Of a DNA stretch of 64,000 nt, positions 42,091 to 55,700 are shown piece by piece. A model generated the notes under the pieces. It did not search any database. It was not told where the DNA came from and was given only the letters and a program-made list of their open reading frames with translations. Both the position numbers and the translations under genes were made by a program. The stretch comes from Watersipora subatra (taxonomy: Eukaryota; Bryozoa; Gymnolaemata; Cheilostomatida; Watersiporidae). Every line of letters begins with the position of its first letter. The first letter of the stretch is position 1. The DNA lies in NCBI RefSeq assembly GCF_963576615.1, contig NC_088711.1:24956182-25020181 (forward strand). Direction: 5' to 3'.

Positions 42091-43290
42091 ATGAATGACA
42101 CGTTGGCAATGAAAGCAATTGATAGCCTATATGAGTCTACGAGCTCATCTCACATGACCGGCAATATAACAGATTCATCCATGGATAACTCCCGCTACCC
42201 TTTAGACGCAATAGGTAGAGCCATGGGACTAGTAGTTCAAAGTCTTCTATGCCTTGTTTGCATTACAGGAAACTTTCTGGTCATAAGAACTGTCATCTTA
42301 ATAAAATCTCTGCGAGACGATGTTTCAAACATATTGATAGCGAGTCTAGCTGGAATCGACATGTTAGTTGGAGTTGGTGTAATGCCTTTCGGAATATTGT
42401 ACCAGGTGACCGGTTATTGGACAATCGGCAGAGGTGCCTGTATTGGATGGGTAACTCTGGATGTCATTCTCTGCACAGCTTCGATTAACAATCTCACTAT
42501 GATTGCTGTGGAAAAATACATCAACATCACTAAGCCGTTGTTTCCTGTTTCGAAGCGAAAAATGGTAACCATATACTGCCTGGTCATTTGGGCCACGAGT
42601 ATAACTATTGGAGTTGTCCCCTTAATTGTAAGTTGGTATCCAGTATTTGATGAAGGAAAGTGCCATATTAACCTTCACCTAGGCTATCAACTCTACGCAA
42701 CTTTCATCGCTTTCTACCTACCGCTTATTATAATGTTAGTCGTTTACGGAAAAATACTCAAAATTTCGCTGTCAATAGCCAAAGACACTGCAAAACAACG
42801 TCCGAGGGTGCTGCCACTTGAGGAAGTTGATTCTCTGGTTGATGATATTGAAGTGCAGCAACCATCCAACCATAAACATTCAACGGCACTAGACAATAAC
42901 CTAAATGTAACAAGCTCCGCGCATCGGAGTAGCAACAGCACCACTGATACCAATTTCCAACCCTTATGTTCTGAAGCACGAGGAGTGCATTCAAACAAAA
43001 AAAGCATCCAGACCCTGGGCATCATTATGGGTGTATTTTTAGTGTGTTGGCTGCCATTTTTCATTTATGCCCTCGTGAGGACCTTCTGTAAGGAGAAATG
43101 CACAATACCCCAAGTAGCAACTGACATACTCACATGGCTAGGATATCTCAACTCCTGCATAAACCCTCTCATCTATGCACATTTCTACAAAAAATTTGGA
43201 ATTCCTATGAAGGAGATGCTGTGCTGTCGGTGGAAGAATGTTCGAGCTTCAGTTCGTCAACAGATCTACGAAGAAAAGTTTGGAAATTGA
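42091..43290 (+). CDS. Class A GPCR, biogenic-amine receptor type
   Basis: A 399-residue, intronless seven-helix receptor. Landmarks in order: N-glycosylation sites (NDT, NIT) in the N terminus, TM1 TGNFLVI, TM2 LAGIDMLV with MPFG, TM3 LDVILCTAS carrying the Asp that binds the amine, TM4 with a Trp, TM5 FYLPLIIML, a roughly 80-residue third loop, TM6 CWLPFF, TM7 WLGYLNSCINPLIYA, and a Cys pair (LCC) that may be palmitoylated. The TM3 Asp, the CWLPFF and the WxGY of TM7 are amine-receptor marks. Oddities: DRY is EKY, and TM5 (LYATFIAFYLP) lacks the serines used by catecholamine receptors, so I do not name the ligand. The ATG at 42,091 is chosen; the frame is open 15 codons further up without an ATG, and TTGTAG just before could be a leader acceptor. 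AATAAA lies at 43,379. Confidence 0.92.
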   Translation: MNDTLAMKAIDSLYESTSSSHMTGNITDSSMDNSRYPLDAIGRAMGLVVQSLLCLVCITGNFLVIRTVILIKSLRDDVSNILIASLAGIDMLVGVGVMPFGILYQVTGYWTIGRGACIGWVTLDVILCTASINNLTMIAVEKYINITKPLFPVSKRKMVTIYCLVIWATSITIGVVPLIVSWYPVFDEGKCHINLHLGYQLYATFIAFYLPLIIMLVVYGKILKISLSIAKDTAKQRPRVLPLEEVDSLVDDIEVQQPSNHKHSTALDNNLNVTSSAHRSSNSTTDTNFQPLCSEARGVHSNKKSIQTLGIIMGVFLVCWLPFFIYALVRTFCKEKCTIPQVATDILTWLGYLNSCINPLIYAHFYKKFGIPMKEMLCCRWKNVRASVRQQIYEEKFGN

Positions 43291-43782
43291 GATATTTTCC
43301 GCTACATCTGCTATTGCATTGTGCTAATCTGTTTCCAATAAGATGTCGAATAATGATGATGTTACTTTCTATAGACTTAATAAATCAACTCTATTGCAAG
43401 AAGCTTTACCTAATGTAAACTCTGTTCAACTCACCTATCAGAGTTTGAGAAGCGAGATTTGTCTGCTCGATACCATAACTGTAAGGAATTCCACAAAGAC
43501 TAGTCTGTTATGATGAGTATTCAGTGTAGTAGTATTGAGAGTATTACTATAAATATACATTGTTAGAATTCCAATGCCATGTTTTATAGGAAACCCATAA
43601 CTACTTAAATAAAACATATATCCAGCAACTGCACAATATGTTACCAGAATGAAAACTATAACGATTGGGCATGTAGACGATCAACAAAGGTTTTTAAATA
43701 AATATAAATTCAATACAAAAAACAAAAATAGTGAAGGCTTTCAATTTTGTTTTGCTGGTTTAAGACAAGACAAAAGCACGGC

Positions 43783-46700
43783 TTAGTGAGGGTTTGCTTG
43801 GTAGACTATGGGTATGAGGTCTGTGTCGGTAGTCGTACCATCCGGGTTAAGAAATATAGGAGTAAGTCCAGATAAGACCTTCATTCCGTCAGCTGTGAAA
43901 TCATTAGACAAGCTGTCACTTGGTAAAGTCTGACTGCTTTCCATCATCAAGCTAGACTGCCGTGGCAGCGGGTCAATGTTAGTGCTGTTGGCCTGACTAG
44001 TCTCGGAGGGAAGAAGGAAGGTAACTTGACCTTCAGATGGCATGCGTATTGTATCACCAGTAATATAGTACCTTGCCATGCCATTCTCAGGCTGAGCAAC
44101 AGAGTCTCCAGAAAAAACGTACCTCATATTTCCAGCATCAGTTCCTTGTGGCTGCCAATTAGGAATTGTCTGTTTGTTGGTTTGACTAGACGAAGTCGGA
44201 AGAATATGGAGAAAGTTATTAGCTTGCGTGCGTGGATCAGGTTGAATCGGTCGATGGCAGAGGTTATTGTTTGATATGGGTGCCATCTGACTGGCAGCAC
44301 TTGGCACAAGTTCGGCAGCAGAGCTGAGGCTGGTCACAGCAGTTCCTTCCATTGGCAGGTTTGTTTCAGCGAGAATCTGCTGAATGGATCTCGTGAACTC
44401 TGTAGCTGACAACTCGGAGAGGTCCTCTTTTTCCCGCTTTAAACCGACTCGTGTCGATTTGAGTGCCTTCTTTTGTCCATTTGGGTGCACCTTGACTTTG
44501 TGTCGCTTGAGGTGATCCGAGCGAGAGAACTTCATCAGACAAATACTGCATTCAAAATTCTTTTCTTTGGTGTGGGTCAGCATGTGTCGATCGCGATCCT
44601 TGGAAGCGAAGAAACGTTTGTCACAAGTGCTACATTTGTATTTCTTCTCCATAAGACCCTTTGTCTTGTAGGAGCCAGCATGCACTTTAATATGTAAAGA
44701 GAGTGACTGCGAGTTGTCATACAGCCGGTGACATATATAGCACTCTAACGAGCCCTCCTCGACCTTGTGAAGTGCTACATGGGCCTTGAATGATACCTTA
44801 CTGCTGTACACCTTCCCACACTGCTTTTGCTCACAGTGAAACAGTTGCCTGTCACCATCATGGATTATGACGTGTGCTTTCAGGTTGTCCTTCCTTGCGA
44901 AGCTCTGAGAACAGACAAGAGCAAAGCTTTATGAACAGAGAAAAGAAAAAGCTCTATAAACGGATGAGAACAGAGCTCTTTAAGCGGACGAGAGCGGTTA
45001 TAAAACCTTCTTTAATGAATGGAATACTCAACAGGTGTTTTCTATCTCAAACAGATCCTTTCAAGCGTATTAAAATAATTAATATCTAGTCACTAGAAAA
45101 ATTTCAAATGCAAAAATCAATAAAAATTGTATTCTTTTATAGTTGTAATATGCATAAAAGCGTCTTTTAGAGCGAATTGTAAAGGCCAGAGCCCTGATGA
45201 TAGAAAACATCAAGTGGCCTGGTGAACTCTGATAATATTTGTAGCAAGCATTATCAGTAATAGCGTGCTCCGAGTAATTGACACTATTAATCAAAAATGT
45301 ACATCAGTTTAAACTTTCTTATATGATTTGAAAAATTTCTCAGCTTAGTTCCAAATGAATAATTCTTGTGCAAAAGAGGAACTACCGTATATACTGTGAA
45401 ACCTCTAATTGAACGCCATGGCAGTTTATTTTTCAACTCTTCCTCTCTAGTGGCGGTCAATTGGAGGCCGCGCTCACTCAGATAGAGGCTGGCGGTGAAT
45501 TTTCAAATGGCTCGTCATAATTGTGAGAAAGTAAATTTAGCCCCTTTTCGAGTGAAATGACCGTCGCCTATATTCTGCCCTCTTTTACCTGTGGAGTGAT
45601 ATTAAAGCTTTTGGATGCAATAAATCTGCTAACTTACCTCTAACTTGTCAAAGATCTCTTAATAAAATATACGTTGGAAAGCCGAGAGATATTTCTACCA
45701 GTTGTTATCTATTGCTTGCAATTAATCTGCGATGATATTATAATAGCCGGTGCCTTGCTTTGCAATTTGTTAAAGCTTTCAATTTTTTATTTCATTCTAA
45801 ACTTGAAAGCATATTTTTATACAGTATTGATATTCAACAATGTTGCATAAAAGCTTATTGCACTCATTGATATGTTTGCTATAGTTTGGAGCACAACTGG
45901 CTTTTGATGTGCACTAAAAGAAAAGTTATGAGGTTCGATCCATTGTAAGCCAAGTTTAGATAACCCCAATGATGCTATCAGATGATATGCTATAGATCTG
46001 CAAATTTATAAGTTATATAATGATCATCTATCAAATGCTACAAATATGTATTCATGAACCAGCGACATAAATGAATCATACTTTTTTACATGCAAAAACA
46101 AAAATTAATGTTTTTTTAAAGCAAAAATATTTGCATCATTTGCTCGGATAGCCGCGCTCTGATTGTTTCTTTTGATGGAACGAACATCTTCTAGTTGTCC
46201 AACACCTTCCACAATATCTTCAGGTCTCAAATCTTCTTCTGCGCTGCTGAACTAGTCAATATTGGTGTCCAAAAATTTTGTTGGCGGAACAAAACTTTTA
46301 CATGTTGCATTTAGCACAAACTCAGCGCGTAAAAGTTTGCTCACTAAACGTAACCTTTGGCCCAAAACTTGCAAACCGTTTTGATATGCATGTTCTGCGA
46401 AGTATTAAAATCGCGGTAAACAAAGAGCTACTATTAGCCTGAGACAGTAATTATTTCTATTTTGTTGTTTTTAAAGTTCATCTAGCATCGTAAATTTAAA
46501 CCATTTTTTATATATGTACTTCGAATTATCAAGACTGCGTTAAACTAGAAACTAGTATTAGCCTGAGACAGTTATTAATTATTTCTATGGTGATGCTTTT
46601 AGAGTTTAAACGGAAAAAAGCGAAAAGATTTGAAGTTGAGCGAGAAAACAATTGATTGTTATTAATGTAAACGATTCATTATTAATACGATTTTGTGGAC

Positions 46701-49700
46701 ACTTTTTTTACTGATCACTTGATATTATGAGTTCATAAAGATCAAAGATTGTCAAAATGGCGGTCAAATGGAGGTGGCATTCAGTTAAAAGGTGGTGCTC
46801 TTTTTGTCAACTATTCTCCTATAGTGGTGGTCAAATAGAGGTGGCGGTCAAATAGAGGTTCGGCGATATACACGAATATATACATACGTGAATGTGAAAG
46901 ACCTCTTGCAATCTTTTGGGACCCCATTGCGATCATGACCTATCCACTAGCTTAAAGCAATTACACATTAAACAGCAGAGGGCCTTCTTTGTTCTTTTGC
47001 TTGCAATGTCCCCAACATAACAGCATGAGCATGTAATAGGTAAAAACCACTGAATTTGTATGCCTACTGGGTGATAGAACAGACTGCGTATTTGGATGCT
47101 AAATAGAAAACAGTTACACAAGTGATTACCTTTCCACAGTGGGAGCATGTGAAGTCCCTCGTTCCGTGAGTCAAAGTGTGTCGGTCGAGCTTAAACTTGG
47201 AATTAAATGTCTTTGGACACGTTGAAAGGTTACACTTGTATGGATGCTCACCTGTGTGTACATACAGGTGCTTCTCCAGCCTACAGTAGACATAGGTCAA
47301 TCTTGTAAAGCTGAGCTAGAAATAATTTTTATATACTATGCGAGACAAAAACATTGAAGAACCTTTTCAATAATAGAAGCCTTGTTCTTCTGTCTGAAGC
47401 TACGCTACGAGCGTTAAGAAAAAAGATTGCACCATACAAGAATCAAACCTGGACGGTCTAATTAAAAGCCATGCGTGCTACCGCTGTGTCATTCAGTTGT
47501 CTTTCCATATCAAAGAATTATTGTGCCCATCGTTACTACACATGGTGATCTCTCACGGTGCACGAGACTGCTGGATTCCTATTTATGATAAGTCTTGGAG
47601 AACGCATAGCTAATGTTCTCCTGAACCATGAAAAGTGCTGCTAAGGATGCTGCCAGCCGTTACCTTATCTGGTTAGCGAAGGCAAGCTCACACTGATGAC
47701 ATTTGACAGCATCCGCCTGACCGCGCGAGTACCGCTTGAGTACAGAAACCTTTGGCCTCTCCAGTTTACTCCTCTTAGAATCTCCAGGAAGGGCCTTGGC
47801 TTTAGGAACTGAGCCGAGCTTTTGAGGCTTCCCTTTTCGTTTGTTTCTTGTTCGTCTGCCTTTGCTCACTGTGTCTGTATAAAAGTAAGGACAATTTCAA
47901 ACAGAATCTATTACACAAAAGATTCTACAATGAAACGAATGACCTTGAGATTGAATGTAAACGGGAAGTAACTACAGATATTTGTCACAACTTGCTATTT
48001 GGAACTCAACCCCGCCATCTAAAAAACCATGAGACCTCATCAGAAATTATCTGCCACTTGAGAATTAAAATTACCTTCTCAAGTTTTTTTTCATAAATAT
48101 AACTTTAATAAAAAATTAAGAACTTCTTTCAAAAAATTAGACTAGCAATCAATACTAATGTTCATTTAAAACTGCGAAACAATATAATAGACAACTACAG
48201 TGTACCCTCACGATACAATATAATAGACAACCACAGTGCACCCTCAGGATACAATATAATAGACAACTACAGTGCACTCTCAGGATACAATATAATAGAC
48301 AACTACAGTGCACCCTCAGGATACAATATAATAGACAACTACAGTGCATCCTCAGGATACAATATAATAGACAACTAGAGTGCACTCTCAGGATACAATA
48401 TAATAGACAACTACAGTGCATCCTCAGGATACAATATAATAGACAACTACAGTGCATCCTCAGGATACAATATAATAGACAACTACAGTGCACCCTCAGG
48501 ATACAATATAATAGACAACTACAGTGCACCCTCAGGATACAATATAATAGACAACTACAGTGCACCCTCAGGATACAATATAATAGACAACTACAGTGCA
48601 TCCTCAGGATACAATATAATAGACAACTACAGTGCATCCTCAGGATACAATATAATAGACAACTACAGTGCACCCTCAGGTTACAATATAATAGACAACT
48701 ACAGTGCATCCTCAGGATACAATATAATAGACAACTACAGTGCACCCTCAGGTTACAATATAATAGACAACTACAGTGCATCCTCAGGATACAATATAAT
48801 AGACAACTACAGTGCACCCTCAGGATACAATATAATAGACAACTACAGTGCACCTTCAGGATACAATATAATAGACAACTACAGTGCACCCTCAGGATAC
48901 AATATAATAGACAACTACAGTGCACCCTCAGGATACAATATAATAGACAACTACAGTGCACCCTCAGGATACAATATAATAGACAACTACAGTGCACCCT
49001 CAGGTTACAATATAATAGACAACTACAGTGCACCCTCAGGTTACAATATAATAGACAACTACAGTGCACCCTCACGATACAATATAATAGACAACTACAG
49101 TGCATCCTCAGGATACGATTCTGATCCGTCGCAGGGTTGGCAAAAAATATGGTATGTAAACAATCGTATGTAGGGGTATAGAAACCATGGTAACTATATA
49201 ATGCAAAAAACCCCTGGTAAAAATCGTCAAAATTTTATATAAGTGTTGAACATATTAAAGATTAGTAACAAAATACATAGTATGTTAACCTTAGTAACTA
49301 TAGTTACCTCCAGTAACTTTATTGTATTTAGTGATTATGATCTGCAATAAAATATAACATTACAATGTTCCGTAGAGAGTTCTTACCTTCAAGCATAGAC
49401 CTATTAACTATATTAAAGTATAGTTAATAAGTCTATGTCTTCAATACAGACTTACGAATAACATAAACTTTGAATTCACCCCAAATAATTTTAGCTTATT
49501 AAACACACACTTGAAGTTAAGCTTTAGTATGTAATTTTAACTATTTTACTAAATTTCAACTTTCTATCACTAAAATTTTATCACTTATCAGTTTCTGTTT
49601 TCACTTTTGCGTTAACTTTGAATGAACCTGTTGAAAACATTTTTCAACCTAATTTGGTAGGAAAAATCGAACGATGCTGTTTTCGTAAAGAAGTGGATTT

Positions 49701-52700
49701 TTGTTAGCAAGTTAAGGACAGTTGTTTGGTCACTAGACCTATGGTATGAAGGGACCGCAACTCCAACTTTGCTACAGGTTTTAAAGGGAAAACATTCTTA
49801 TTTTACACCAAAGAATTGCTGAACTCGGAGAAATCAGCCATCATGACTCTCAGGCGTTGCGAAAATATTTTCGGCAAACGTTTTGGCGTCTCGGTTATGT
49901 TGACATACATAATAAGCACACCGACTGTCAAGTTTGAACTGGGATGGAAATTTGGTTAAATTCGTATGATGAAAAAAGATTTGTATGACGAAGTAAAGAA
50001 ATCATCATGTTCCACTGCGTAAGGTGAAAAAATCATATCAGGGTAATCGTATCATGAGGGTGCAAGTGCACTATACAAAGAAGCCATTGGTTCTCATAAT
50101 CTATGGTGCCATGTGTTTGATGGCAAAAGAAAAAACCTTAGTAAGAGACAGACTGATTTTTAAAATGAAACTGCTAGAGGAAACACGTGCCCTGCTATGT
50201 CAAAGTGCTCATATATAGTCTCTCACCATACTAAAATGCACGAAACAAAACCTTTGAGCACACTGCATTTTCAGTGAATGGCTACCTCATCTCAATATAA
50301 TCTTAATGTATAACGTATTCACAGGCTATAGCCTGAGTCATCTAATAGAGTAATAGAGGGCATCTGTTTTAGGAGTGTTTGGACAGATCCCAACAAAAAC
50401 TAGAACCATATTTATGCTTTAGAATTATTTCAGGCACAATCGAAATTCAGTCCAAGTTTCGCACAACCGTTGGTATCGTGCAGAATACTTTCAGATGGGA
50501 CTAAGTAACCAAAACGATAAAACTAAAATTACCAGCAATTTAGTATTTGCATCAGATTCTATAGCCGCCATAAAACTATCAAACGGCAAACATTACAAGT
50601 CATGTTATGACAATTTCTATGGTTTTGAATGTACAATGCTGATGATGTGAGGTGCTGTCTGCTTCAAAGTACAAACTAGCAGAAATGGAAACTCTGGGCA
50701 TTTCTTCAGCGATTTTGCTATCAAGTTGAAACAATTAGAACATTAGGTCGATGCTGAAAACATAAGTTGAAAGGTTAACTGTGGATTCATTGTGCTACAA
50801 TATGAGGCAATACAACAGAGCTAAGGCTATAACAAAACACTAAAATACTAGCCAATATGACAGAGCTAAGGCTATAACAAGGCATTACAATACTAGCCAA
50901 TGTGACAGAGCTAAGGCTATAACAAGACACTACAATACTAGCCAATGTGACAGAGCTAAGGCTATAACAAGACACTACAATACTAGCCAATATGACAGAG
51001 CTAAGGCTATAACAAAACACTACAATACTAATCCATGTGACAGAGCTAAGGCTATAACAAGACACTACAATACTAGCCAATGTGACAGAGCTAAGGCTAT
51101 AACAAGACACTACAATACTAACCTATGTGACAGAGCTAAATCTATAACAAAACACTACAATACTAGCCAATATGACAGAGCTAAGGCTATAACAAGACAT
51201 TACAATACTAGCCAATATGACAGAGCTAAAGCTATAACAAAACACATGACAATAGTACCAAGTAGGAAGCAACTAAAACCCTAACATGCAGCTCCAAGAC
51301 CACAATGTTAGTTAACAATACACAGACATTGAACAGAATTGAAACTGAAAAATATATTTACATTGCAATATTAGTGAGCAGCTATTAACTATTAACAGCA
51401 ACGATTGGACACCCACCTTGCTTTCCTACTTCACCTGGACAAAAGTGACTGTCAAGTTCTTCAAAATCAACAAAGGTACAGCCACACGATTCACATGGAA
51501 ATCCATCCTTAAAAATGACCTTCTTTGGCACTTCTGGTGAAACTGTAAAGTATACAATCAGTCACACTGTTATGCAACTACTACTCTGTAACTAACTGTT
51601 ATTCAACTACTACTCTGTAACTAACTGTTATTCAACTACTACTCTGTAACTAACTGTTATTCAACTACTACTCTGTAACTAACTGTTATACAACTACTAC
51701 TCTGTAACTAACTGTTATTCTACTACTACCCTGTAACTACCTATTATTCAACTACTACTCTGTAACTAACTATTATTCAACAATTACTCTGTAACTAACT
51801 GTTATTCAACTGCTACTCTGTAACTAACTGTTATTCAACTACTACTCTGTAACTAACTGTTATTCAACTACTACTCTGTAACTAACTGTTATACAACTAC
51901 TACTCTGTAACTAACTGTTATTCTACTACTACCCTGTAACTACCTATTATTCAACTACTACTCTGTAACTAACTATTATTCAACAATTACTCTGTAACTA
52001 ACTGTTATTCAACTGCTACTCTGTAACTAACTATTATTCAACTACTACCCTGTAACTAACTGTTATTCTACTACTACTCTGTAACTAACTGTTTGGGAGC
52101 TTTATGATAAATGCATATGCGCACACAACCCCCGAAAAATTACTCTGAAAAAATTATTCATCAATGGCCGTACCCAAACCCTTGTACCAAAATCTCATCA
52201 AAAATTTAACCATTATTGTGTGGAATTGTTTAAGTATAATAATGATACAAAACACATATAAACCTATTTAAATATGTTACTAAGTCTTTGAAAAGTTGAG
52301 GCAATATCCTAAAAGTTACCCATCTGATTGGATAATACATAACTAGACAGATTAATTTGGCCTAAAATCGCCATTAGAACCTGACAAGCTTTCTTTAATC
52401 AAAATTAAGACCGGTCAACAAAACGCCGATAACGCTGATAAAGCCGTGCAACAGATAGTAGAACCATAAGTCAGAACGCATTTCACGAGAAAAATGTGCA
52501 CATTTCACCAGTCTATGGCATTGTCCAATTGCCAAAGGTTTCTGTAATTAACCTAGAAGCACTGAAAAGTAATCGTTTCTTTTTTGGTGATATCAAAAGT
52601 AACTCTGACATTTTGGACACTTATAATAAGTACTTTGGTATTCCAACTGATGTCCAAAGCAGTGACAGTAAAGAAAATGACAATCATATTTTTCTAACGA

Positions 52701-55700
52701 TTCTTATAAGATTATTACAATACTTAATTATAAGAATAATCATTCGAATTTACAAGATCGAAGTATATAGTGACCGATGGTGTGCAATATGTTACTGTTA
52801 TTATTTTTTTTAAAGATTTTGTTGATAGTACTACGGCTGTGCCCAATATCGTGGTACTGCCAAGCCGTCTTTAATATCTTGCAAAAATATTTAATTATAA
52901 GAATAATTATTCGATTTTATAAGATTATTATAAGATTTAATTACAAGAATAATCATTCGAATTTGTAAGATCAAAGTATATAGTGGCCGATGGTGTGCCC
53001 TATGTTACTGTTATTATTTTTCTAAAGATTTGAATGATGATATTATGGCTGTGCCCAATATCGCGGTATTGCCAAGCCATTTTTAATATCTGCAAAATTA
53101 AGTATGAGGCCTACATTTTCTTATAGATATACAGCTACATACTTCTATGACAGCCAACTAAAATCTGTTTAGATTTTTAAATTCAGCATAATATTTTGGT
53201 TATAAATACAAAAATCTAGATGAATATCACAACATCTTGATATTGGTTGCTGTGACGTTTTGAAATGTAAACAAAATTGTGCATTGGTTTTCGTTTCTCA
53301 AACTTTAACACCAGTTTTTTTCAGAACTGTTTTCGCACTAATGGTAAACATGCATTCAGTTTATTGTCCATAAAATCAGCTGTAATTAAGCTTGAATCAA
53401 ATTTTTTGCAAATAACTGAGAATTTTGTCCTCCTGCTAGTGTAGATAACTCTAAATCTCACACACTCGACTTAACCATGGTTTCTGTGATCATGACCCAT
53501 TTCTTCATTTTGGTTACAGATCACTGTCAAAACCATTCTACATTCAACACAACCAACTTTCAAACTGTGTATATTACACAGCAGCTTGCAATTTTACTTC
53601 TAATATTGCATTTCTCCTATTGCAGGGGAAGAGATATAAACATATAATCCTTTCCTTTCATTATTGCTGTTTGTTGTACATAATAACAACCACACCCAGT
53701 ACATTACAGCTACCATTGCAGTTATCCTATTGCACTGCAGTGCCATTTGACTGCTAATATTGCATTTTTCAACCAGCAGTACCTTTTCTTTTTTCCAATA
53801 TCACTTTGGTCGTGGGCTGTATGATAGGGGAATTTCTAGTTCTACTACTACTACTCTGTAACTAACTATTATTCAACAACTACTCTGTAACTAACTGTTA
53901 TTCTACTACTTCTCTGTAATTAACTGTTATACAACTACTACCCTGTAACTAACTGCTATTCAACTACTACTCTGTAACTAACTGCTATTCAACTACTACT
54001 CTGTAACTAACTGCTATTCAACTACTACTCTGTAACTAACTATTATTCAACTACTACTCTGTAACTAACTGTTAATCTACTACTACTCTGTAACTAACTG
54101 TTATTCTACTACTACTACTCTGTAACTGTTATTCAACTACTACTCTGTATAAAGGGTTGTCTCACCTTGCTCAGACAGAGTCAGCACCCCCATCAGCCGC
54201 GCGTAACTACTTGAGAACCCCACCTTTAACTCACTTCCTGCTGCAATCATCTGTAATAAAAGTAAAAATACTTCAGCAGCTTGAGAACAGCGGCAACTGA
54301 TAGATAGTCTATACTATCAGTTGCCGCACAGACCTGCGGATTCATGGATCACCTCGGGCAGGAAGATTATGCCAACAAGACAAACAACTAATTGCCAAAA
54401 AATGAAGACCAGTTGAAAAATCAAAGCCATATAATATAATAAAGTGACTAGAGCATCAAATGTAGCGCTCGCAACTTTGAAAAACTTTGCAAAACAAAAT
54501 TTTACTTGAAGCAAATCAATCTAAGGTTACATGCATTTTTTTATCTTTCATAAAGCTCAGCGAATAAACCAAGTAAAAAAGAGGAGAAAAATCTTGATAT
54601 GAAATATAGCACTGGTAGTGCAGACAACTCACACATTTGGAGGAGAAATAGATGTGTCCATTATGCTGATAAGCAACAAGGTTTTGTTCGGCCGCTGTTT
54701 GTGCGGGTTGCACAAATCTCATCCAATTAGATGAGTCTTCACTCAGCGTATCTACATATGTGAATGTACCATTCGCACCAAAAATCTACAGAATATATCA
54801 GATAAAAACAAAGATAAGTTTTATATTGACATCTTCCTTCCTTTATTCTAGAGACTATTGTTACAAAATTTCATACAAGCATAACTCTAGCAACACTTCC
54901 CACAGTTTGGTCTCTGCCGATGCAACATGTTTATAAGTCTAGTTGTGAGCCTGCCATACATAGGTTTATTCCTATTCTGCTAGAGTTAAAATGAGACCTC
55001 AACTACAGCCGCCCCTAAATCTGTATAATAATAATGCTAAATAATAGAGCATGAAACTGAAAATCAAAAATGAATAAGCCTGCCCAATGGGTACGCAAAA
55101 GCAGAAAAGGGATGCTAAATTCAACATTTCTACAGCTCTGACCTTGAATATATGCTGACAACCGAGATTGGGTGGCTGAGAGGTGATCAGCCCAACAAGC
55201 GGCCCAAACCTTGTGTGCTTTTTCAACCTCCTCTGGGTCACCACTGAGTGGGCACCAGCCGGAAGAGCAATGATCTCAAAGTACGGAGGTAGAGTCTGAC
55301 GAGCTCTACTGATTGGAGGGCTGTCTGCTATGACTGAAGGCGGATGCTCGGTACAATCGGACGGTTTACTGGTACCACATTCCTCGCACCCTGTAATAAA
55401 GGAATAACCTAGAACATCTCTGCTACCTTTATTATGAACATGAGGGAAACCCGCTGTACTGGTAAGTTGGACACAAGCTAGAATAGGAAGAAACAGCCAT
55501 GGATTGAAGCAATGAGTCATCAGAAGAAGGCTTTGTGGTAATTTGTTCAAATTTACCAAGTACTATGTAAAACAATTTCTTCTGTTCATGATAAATTTTG
55601 TTTGAATTTCACACAGCCGCACATCCATCATAAAGAGAAAAGTGAGTATACAGACTTTAACAGTCAACACCGTTTCTGCAGCAGAGCTATCTTCCACTAT

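Noticed and set aside
48179-49097. CRISPR-like regular repeat
   Set aside because: The repeat is continuous without unique spacers, in animal intron DNA; it is a minisatellite.
48155-49105. 316-codon minus-strand open frame
   Set aside because: It is produced by the 36-bp minisatellite, whose period is a multiple of three; the protein would be one 12-residue unit repeated.
50787-51110. 107-codon minus-strand frame
   Set aside because: Runs through the 45-bp minisatellite.
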